The position numbers were made by a program, and so were the translations under genes. Below the pieces are notes generated by a model that did not search any database, was not told the DNA's origin, and saw only the letters and a list, made by a program, of their open reading frames with translations. Shown in pieces: positions 59,279 to 64,000 of a stretch of 64,000 nt of DNA (position 1 is its first letter; the number at the start of each line of letters is the position of its first letter). Source of the stretch: Antedon mediterranea (lineage: Eukaryota; Echinodermata; Crinoidea; Comatulida; Antedonidae); assembly GCF_964355755.1 (NCBI RefSeq), contig NC_092676.1:1842288-1906287 (forward strand), written 5' to 3'.

Positions 59279-59520
59279 GTCTATATCGTGCCTAGCTTAC
59301 CTGGATAAACCAACATAAGCCTCTCTCTTCGACGAGAGGTAAACATTACGAAAAGAAGAACATTAATAACATTAATTTTTCCCCACCCCCGTCGGATAAT
59401 GGATCAGTCCGCCACCAGTACGCCCTCAAGTGAGACACACCCACTTATCATCGTCATCATTTCTTTTCGTAACGTCGTTGTGTACGCACGTCTTTTTTGA
59501 ACACATTCCTGGAATTCCTG
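59279..59520 (+). repeat. left terminal repeat region of the DIRS element (approximate extent)
   Basis: The outer edge is set by the break in the 55-bp array and by the matching start of the solo fragment at 56127. The inner edge is a guess because the right terminal repeat is outside the window. Confidence 0.6.
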
Positions 59521-59768
59521 AGGAATTTGCGATAAAGACCTTTATACTGTAGACTGGAAGAGAAGAATAGAGCAAGAAAACGAAGCTAAGTGTAGTAGAT
59601 CGTTATCTTGTGGTGGATACGTTTAGAATCGTTACCCTTGGCTAGTTGCCAGGAGTTAAAATTTAGCGTTGTAAGCCGTTATCCAGTGTGTTTCACCTGG
59701 ATAGAAATACTGGAAGATCTTTTGTTGTTCGTTAGGCTAGTGGGGAAAAGTAGGTCTGTTAGATCACC

Positions 59769-61298
59769 ATGCCTAAGCAGGACTGTATTAAATGTAGGGG
59801 TCCCCGCTCTACCGTGAAGTGGGACCGCCACTTGGAGTGTATAAATTGCCGCACGTGTACCGAGTTGTCGCCGTGCGATGTTTGTGTCCGCTGGACACCG
59901 TCCAAGTTCAAATCGATCCCTAAGCCTAAAGAGCGCACGGAAGCGGTACCACCTTCGGAGGTGGGTACCGTTGATACGGCAGGCCCTCCTGTCGTCGCGC
60001 CGGAAGTTAGCCTTCCAGATATGCCTGCACCGGCTGCGGCCTCTGCGGTTCCGGGGGTGAATGAGTTTTCTCCGGGGTTACTGCAAGCCATTGTTGCAGC
60101 TGTGAGAGCTCTGCCGAGGGATGAGCCTGAGGTACCCTCTCAGATTAGACCTCCTCCCCATATTCCATACATTGATGTTGGCCCACAGCAGACCTCGTTT
60201 TTCGATGGTTCGTCCGTCCGGCAAAGGGATTACGATAGTGACAGGACGATGGCCTCGCTCTCTGACGATGATAGAGATAGCTTACGAGAGCAGGCCGGGC
60301 CAGGGGAGGAAGGTCTGCAGGCGCTAGTTATGCGGACGGTCCCCGCGGTGCTGTCCTTTCTCGGCGTCGATTTCACGTATCGAGAGCCTAAGCATACTCC
60401 TTCGTCTAAGCGGTTTTCCACTTTTGGCGTACGCACGCCCTTTAAGAAGGTATCTTCGTGTCCGGTTACGCCTCTCGATCCAGAACTTGTGGAACGTGTG
60501 GAGCTGATCGCTAAGGAGTCCAAGATTCGTAGGCCTATGCCTTATAGCCTGTCATCGGCTTTTCCGGTGCCGCAGAAACAATTCGAACTGTACATCGCGG
60601 CGCCGAGCGTCCCGGAGGCAGCGAAGGAACGGGTCCGTGAGGACCAGAACCTGGACCCGTCCAGGACTAATTTTTTGAAGCCTTCGGAATCCCGGACAGA
60701 GGACGTCCTTACGTCCGTCGACAGGGCCGCACGCGAGACGCTTAGAGCCGCCTCTATGGCCGGGTACTTGCTATCCTTTCTGGCTGATCCAGAACATCCG
60801 CCTCAGGGCGATTCGGACGTGATAGCTCTACTGCAGCAGATCATGGGCCTGGTTGTTGATCAACAGGCAACGATCTCATTGTCTGCGGCCGCGGCCCGTC
60901 GCGTTAACGTCTTGGGTGCAACTGACATCGCACCGACCGATTTCCGTAGGTTTACTACGTCTGACTCCTTCGGGGCGCAGGACTTGTTCTTTGGCTCCTT
61001 CTCACAGAAGGAGGATAAATGGGCTCGTGAGAGGGAAGCTCGTCGGGAGACAAGAGCGCGCTTCCCGCAAAAACGCCGAGCTAGCAATTCACGCTCAAGG
61101 ACAGCCGCACGACCGCCGCCTGTCCCTGCTGCTCCTCAGCAGATGCAGCCTCCCCCGCCGCCACCGGCTCAGCCTATGCAAAGTCAGGCTTCTACATCAA
61201 GACAGGCTTCACACCCCCCTCGCGGAATGCGAAATAGGGGTGGCAAAGGCGCCACCAACAGAAGTGGTCGCCGGTATTATAATGTGAAGCGCCGGTGA
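59769..61298 (+). CDS. DIRS ORF1, Gag-like protein
   Basis: 509 residues from an ATG in good context (CACCATGC). The N-terminus has a zinc-binding-like cluster: C6, C9, H21, C24, C27, C30, C36, C39. A Pro/Ala-rich linker, an acidic region (about 165-190), a conserved helical middle and a basic Pro/Gln/Arg-rich C-terminus (GRRYYNVKRR) follow, as expected for a nucleocapsid-type protein. Its role would be packaging element RNA (inferred from position). The stop is TGA followed by CGG, and a stable hairpin begins 12 nt later, a context known from leaky UGA stops. The frame downstream of the stop remains open to the window edge. Confidence 0.9.
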   Translation: MPKQDCIKCRGPRSTVKWDRHLECINCRTCTELSPCDVCVRWTPSKFKSIPKPKERTEAVPPSEVGTVDTAGPPVVAPEVSLPDMPAPAAASAVPGVNEFSPGLLQAIVAAVRALPRDEPEVPSQIRPPPHIPYIDVGPQQTSFFDGSSVRQRDYDSDRTMASLSDDDRDSLREQAGPGEEGLQALVMRTVPAVLSFLGVDFTYREPKHTPSSKRFSTFGVRTPFKKVSSCPVTPLDPELVERVELIAKESKIRRPMPYSLSSAFPVPQKQFELYIAAPSVPEAAKERVREDQNLDPSRTNFLKPSESRTEDVLTSVDRAARETLRAASMAGYLLSFLADPEHPPQGDSDVIALLQQIMGLVVDQQATISLSAAAARRVNVLGATDIAPTDFRRFTTSDSFGAQDLFFGSFSQKEDKWAREREARRETRARFPQKRRASNSRSRTAARPPPVPAAPQQMQPPPPPPAQPMQSQASTSRQASHPPRGMRNRGGKGATNRSGRRYYNVKRR

Positions 61299-63321
61299 CG
61301 GCCCGGGGACGCCCGTCCCTCCAAGCGAGGGCGGGCAGGTGGGGGGTCGCTTGAAACGGTTTTCACGGGTTTGGGAGACCCTGACCACAGACAGATGGGT
61401 TCTCTCCACCGTGACACACGGGTATCGTATCGAATTCTCGAGCCCTCCGGTGAGCGGAGGTGCCCGGCACACGAGGATTCCGTCAGAGCCGGAAAAGAGT
61501 CAAGCGCTCATGACGGGCCTCGAAGCACTGCTCCAGAAAGGAGCTGTGGTGCATGTTCAAAAAGAACAACTTACGATCCCGGGACACGAATCCACCGTTT
61601 TCCTCGCCCAGAAAAAATCGGGCGATTGGCGACCCATCCTAAACCTCAAAAGTCTGAACAAGCGGTACATCCGGCCCCGCAGGTTCAGGATGGAGACTGT
61701 CTCATCTATCCTGTTGGGGCTAAGACGAGGGGACTGGGCAGCCACAATAGACTTGAAAGACGCGTACTTTCACGTGCCTATTGCGCAAGAACACCAGAGT
61801 TGGCTGCGCTTCCGCATTCACGATCAGGTATACCAATTCGTAGCTCTGCCGTTCGGCCTCTCAACGGCCCCACGAGTGTTTACTCGTCTAGTGAGAACCC
61901 TGGCGGCGTTCTTTCATCAACACGGCATCAGAGTTTTCATGTACTTAGACGATTGGTTGATCGTGGCCCAGTCCAGGGACCAGCTGCTGAGCAGCTTATC
62001 TTTTGTCCGCCTCGTGACGGAACAAGCAGGGTTCATAATAAACGAGGAGAAGTCATGTCTTCTCCCTTCTCAGAACCCTCTGTATCTCGGAGCCCAAATA
62101 AATTTGGTTACGGGCCGTGCGTGCCCATCCATCGAGCGTGTGGCCAAGGCAAGAACTGCAGTGCTACATCTTATCAATGCTCAGGCTCCGACGGCGTACG
62201 ACTGGCTACGCACCTTGGGGTCACTGGCCAGCTTCGTCGCCCTCGTTCCGTTCTGCCGGTTAAGGATGCGGCCTCTACATCTGCACCTTCTGGCAGCGTA
62301 CCGCCCAAGATCAGACTCTCTACACAAAGTGGTTCCAACGAATGCGTTCATTATCTCGCATCTCGAATGGTGGCTCGTGGAAGACAGGTTACTTGTGGGC
62401 ACACCTATACAAAGGTCAATTCCGGATGTCCGTGTGGAAACGGACGCATCCGAAGTAGGCTGGGGCGGTCACATACCGTCTCCGGACATTCGCGTCTCCG
62501 GCCTCTGGTCGCCCGAGGAGACGCGCGCCCACATCAACCTGCTCGAACTATGGGCAGTCGAGCGCTCGTTGGAGGCTCTTCTTCCCCATCTGGCAAATCG
62601 CCATGTTCTCGTCAATTCCGACAACACAACCGTCGTGGCATACATAAACAGGCAAGGGGGTACACGGTCCCCCACGCTATGTTGCCACACGTGGACGTTG
62701 CTAATGTGGTGTATAAGACACAACATCCAACTGTCAGCGGCCCACATTGCGGGTCGTCTGAACATAGTGGCGGACGCACTGTCCCGTCCACTTCTACGTC
62801 CTACGGAATGGCGTCTCCTTCCAATAATCGCCACCCAAATCTTCAACCACTTTGGGCGGCCCCATGTAGATCTGTTTGCGACGTCAGGCAACACGCAGCT
62901 CCCGACGTTCTGCAGTCGATATCGGGATGCACATGCGTGGGCGGTGGATGCCCTGTCCATACCATGGGACAACCTTTGGGCATATGCCTTTCCACCGATT
63001 TCAATACTGCCACTGGTACTGACGCACATTCAGCGCCATCAATGCCGAGTCCTACTAATAGCGCCGTATTGGCCCAGGCAGCCGTGGTTTCCACTGCTTC
63101 TAGGCCTTCTGTACGATCAGCCGTTACGTCTTCCGATTCGGAACGACTTGCTGACGCAGGGCCGAGCTCGGTTTGCTCTACCGAACCTCATATCCCTCGA
63201 CCTGACTGTATGGCCATTGTCAGGGATCGTTTCAGAGACTCAGGCATTCCAGATGGTCCGGCCGCCCTCGCGGCGAAATCCCGACGGGAATCCACTCTTG
63301 CTGTCTACAATAGCCGATTAA
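61288..63321 (+). CDS. DIRS reverse transcriptase / RNase H / DIRS methyltransferase-like protein
   Basis: The frame opens at 61288, overlaps the end of ORF1 by 11 nt in the +1 frame, and its first ATG is 61510. The conserved DIRS N-terminal segment (GGRLKRFSRVWE, VLSTVTHGYRI) lies upstream of that ATG. Numbering from codon 61339: RT palm motifs TIDLKDAYFHV (about 137-147), LPFGLSTAP and the catalytic YLDD (202-205). RNase H acidic residues D369, E403, D428 and D479 are all present. The C-terminal DIRS domain has DLFATSGNTQ (511-520) and APYWPRQPWF (575-584), the signature often called dam-methyltransferase-like. No catalytic residue appears lost. The whole gene overlaps another long open frame. 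Confidence 0.93.
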   Translation, partial: SAGDGPGTPVPPSEGGQVGGRLKRFSRVWETLTTDRWVLSTVTHGYRIEFSSPPVSGGARHTRIPSEPEKSQALMTGLEALLQKGAVVHVQKEQLTIPGHESTVFLAQKKSGDWRPILNLKSLNKRYIRPRRFRMETVSSILLGLRRGDWAATIDLKDAYFHVPIAQEHQSWLRFRIHDQVYQFVALPFGLSTAPRVFTRLVRTLAAFFHQHGIRVFMYLDDWLIVAQSRDQLLSSLSFVRLVTEQAGFIINEEKSCLLPSQNPLYLGAQINLVTGRACPSIERVAKARTAVLHLINAQAPTAYDWLRTLGSLASFVALVPFCRLRMRPLHLHLLAAYRPRSDSLHKVVPTNAFIISHLEWWLVEDRLLVGTPIQRSIPDVRVETDASEVGWGGHIPSPDIRVSGLWSPEETRAHINLLELWAVERSLEALLPHLANRHVLVNSDNTTVVAYINRQGGTRSPTLCCHTWTLLMWCIRHNIQLSAAHIAGRLNIVADALSRPLLRPTEWRLLPIIATQIFNHFGRPHVDLFATSGNTQLPTFCSRYRDAHAWAVDALSIPWDNLWAYAFPPISILPLVLTHIQRHQCRVLLIAPYWPRQPWFPLLLGLLYDQPLRLPIRNDLLTQGRARFALPNLISLDLTVWPLSGIVSETQAFQMVRPPSRRNPDGNPLLLSTIAD
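61296..61336 (+). promoter_or_regulatory. possible translational recoding site at the gag stop
   Basis: UGA (61296-61298) is followed by CGG. After a 12-nt spacer, 61311-61321 pairs with 61327-61336: ten base pairs, nearly all G-C, with one bulged U at 61316 and a five-base loop. A shorter alternative stem is GGGAC/GUCCC at 61306-61319. Confidence 0.5.
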
Positions 63322-64000
63322 AACACTTTTTCGAATGGTGCAAGCGCCAGAAGACCGACCCTATGAAAGTGACTTTGGGCCAGGTCTGCGCTTTCCTACA
63401 TTACCTGTTTGAGTCAGGTCTGCAGGTTCGCACCGTATCCGGCTCTCGGTCTGCCTTGGCTGCAGTAATTCCCAACTTTAAAGACGGCTCGACCATCTCT
63501 TCATCCCCTGCAATTTCCAGTTTGCTTCGCGGGATGTTTCGAGAACGGCCTCCTACTAAGGCCCTGATTCCACGTTGGGACGTCAATGTCGTCCTAGCCG
63601 CTCTTATGCGTCCACCCTTCGAGCCCCTGAGTAGGGCATCACTTTACAACCTGACTCTCAAAACTGCCTTTTTGATTGCACTAGCCTCGTGCAAGCGCAG
63701 AGGTGAACTGCACGCTCTTTCTCTGGAGCCAGGGCACATCAGGTTTGAACGGGGTGGCGCGCGGTTGGTTTTTAGGAAAGATTTCCTTGCAAAATCTCAG
63801 ACATTGAACTTCTCGCCGCCGACTGTGTTTATTCCCACCATTGCTGCATATTCAGGGGTTGAGGAAGACAGACTTTGGTGCCCGGTGCGGGCACTAAAGT
63901 TTTACATCAAACGCACAGAGTCCATTCGGGTCTCAGCGTCACATCTGTTCGTATCGACAGTTGCACCCTTCCGACCGGCTGCTCGGTCGACGCTGGCAAA
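61395..64000 (+). CDS. DIRS tyrosine recombinase (runs off window), frame fully overlaps RT
   Basis: This frame is open from the ORF1 stop (61299) to 64000 without a stop; 61395 is its first ATG, with a later one at 62055. Recognisable recombinase sequence starts near 63186: a core-binding region (ESTLAVYNSRLKHFFEWCKR, VCAFLHYLFESG, VSGSRSALAAV) and the start of the catalytic domain (KTAFLIALASCKRRGELHAL), whose R-x-x-E holds the first catalytic arginine (codon 63696). The H-x-x-R and tyrosine residues lie beyond the window. The 5' 1.9 kb encodes no recognisable domain and is the same DNA that encodes RT. The frame is identical to that of ORF1. Confidence 0.85.
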   Translation, partial: MGSLHRDTRVSYRILEPSGERRCPAHEDSVRAGKESSAHDGPRSTAPERSCGACSKRTTYDPGTRIHRFPRPEKIGRLATHPKPQKSEQAVHPAPQVQDGDCLIYPVGAKTRGLGSHNRLERRVLSRAYCARTPELAALPHSRSGIPIRSSAVRPLNGPTSVYSSSENPGGVLSSTRHQSFHVLRRLVDRGPVQGPAAEQLIFCPPRDGTSRVHNKRGEVMSSPFSEPSVSRSPNKFGYGPCVPIHRACGQGKNCSATSYQCSGSDGVRLATHLGVTGQLRRPRSVLPVKDAASTSAPSGSVPPKIRLSTQSGSNECVHYLASRMVARGRQVTCGHTYTKVNSGCPCGNGRIRSRLGRSHTVSGHSRLRPLVARGDARPHQPARTMGSRALVGGSSSPSGKSPCSRQFRQHNRRGIHKQARGYTVPHAMLPHVDVANVVYKTQHPTVSGPHCGSSEHSGGRTVPSTSTSYGMASPSNNRHPNLQPLWAAPCRSVCDVRQHAAPDVLQSISGCTCVGGGCPVHTMGQPLGICLSTDFNTATGTDAHSAPSMPSPTNSAVLAQAAVVSTASRPSVRSAVTSSDSERLADAGPSSVCSTEPHIPRPDCMAIVRDRFRDSGIPDGPAALAAKSRRESTLAVYNSRLKHFFEWCKRQKTDPMKVTLGQVCAFLHYLFESGLQVRTVSGSRSALAAVIPNFKDGSTISSSPAISSLLRGMFRERPPTKALIPRWDVNVVLAALMRPPFEPLSRASLYNLTLKTAFLIALASCKRRGELHALSLEPGHIRFERGGARLVFRKDFLAKSQTLNFSPPTVFIPTIAAYSGVEEDRLWCPVRALKFYIKRTESIRVSASHLFVSTVAPFRPAARSTLA

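Larger units (their letters stand above)
59279..64000 (+). mobile_element. DIRS-type tyrosine-recombinase retrotransposon, 5' part
   Basis: DIRS elements are retrotransposons that integrate with a tyrosine recombinase instead of an integrase. The order here is a 5' terminal segment, Gag-like ORF, RT/RNase H/methyltransferase-like ORF, recombinase. Coding DNA is much GC-richer than the surrounding genome. All three frames are intact across the visible 4.7 kb, which suggests a young, possibly active copy. The right terminal repeat and the internal complementary region lie beyond the window. Confidence 0.95.

Noticed and set aside
59769-64000. Endogenous retrovirus
   Set aside because: No envelope, no retroviral protease or integrase; RT with YLDD, DIRS methyltransferase-like domain and tyrosine recombinase define a DIRS element.

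Overview
The window is animal nuclear DNA. It is AT-rich, has spliced genes with GT-AG introns, many microsatellites, minisatellites and small inverted-repeat transposons, and no bacterial gene organisation. Gene content (a CNK-family Ras/MAPK scaffold, TRAPPC3, multi-Ig-domain membrane receptors) together with a DIRS-type retrotransposon fits a marine invertebrate deuterostome such as an echinoderm. That placement is an inference; nothing in the sequence proves the species.

Layout. 1-12366: no recognisable exon; five copies of a TA-flanked MITE, a CT-rich minisatellite, a CTCACAA-type tandem tract and a tRNA-like relic. 12367-21814 (minus): first eight coding exons of a connector enhancer of KSR (SAM, CRIC and PDZ domains); the PH-domain end was not found. 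22231-24219 (plus): complete five-exon TRAPPC3, divergent from CNK across 416 bp, with one MITE copy in each of introns 2, 3 and 4. 26051-50320 (minus): five single-exon type I membrane proteins, each with two or three Ig domains, one transmembrane helix and a long tyrosine-bearing tail. Three carry a consensus ITIM, and a decayed tail of another paralogue lies between the first two. Between Ig genes 1 and 2 there is a tandemly duplicated block, one copy of which is split by a 1.1-kb transposon with a 9-bp target duplication; a 176-bp relative of that transposon lies at 25277-25452. 51680-53608 (minus): coiled-coil protein. 54198-54749 (minus): unrecognised 183-residue protein. 55397-55459 (plus): probable first coding exon of another gene. 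58376-59278: two minisatellites. 59279-64000: 5' part of a DIRS-type retrotransposon with Gag-like ORF, reverse transcriptase/RNase H/methyltransferase-like ORF, and a tyrosine recombinase that runs off the window.

How it fits together. CNK and TRAPPC3 are ordinary conserved cellular genes (signalling scaffold, vesicle tethering). The part most likely to be undescribed is the same-strand cluster of intronless Ig receptors: the ectodomain/TM/ITIM plan resembles vertebrate inhibitory immune receptors, and one tail also has a Grb2-type YVNV site. A second unusual point is the DIRS element. The gag stop is UGA-CGG followed 12 nt later by a strong hairpin, and the gag frame then stays open for 900 codons to the window edge, through the whole RT gene and into the recombinase in the same frame.
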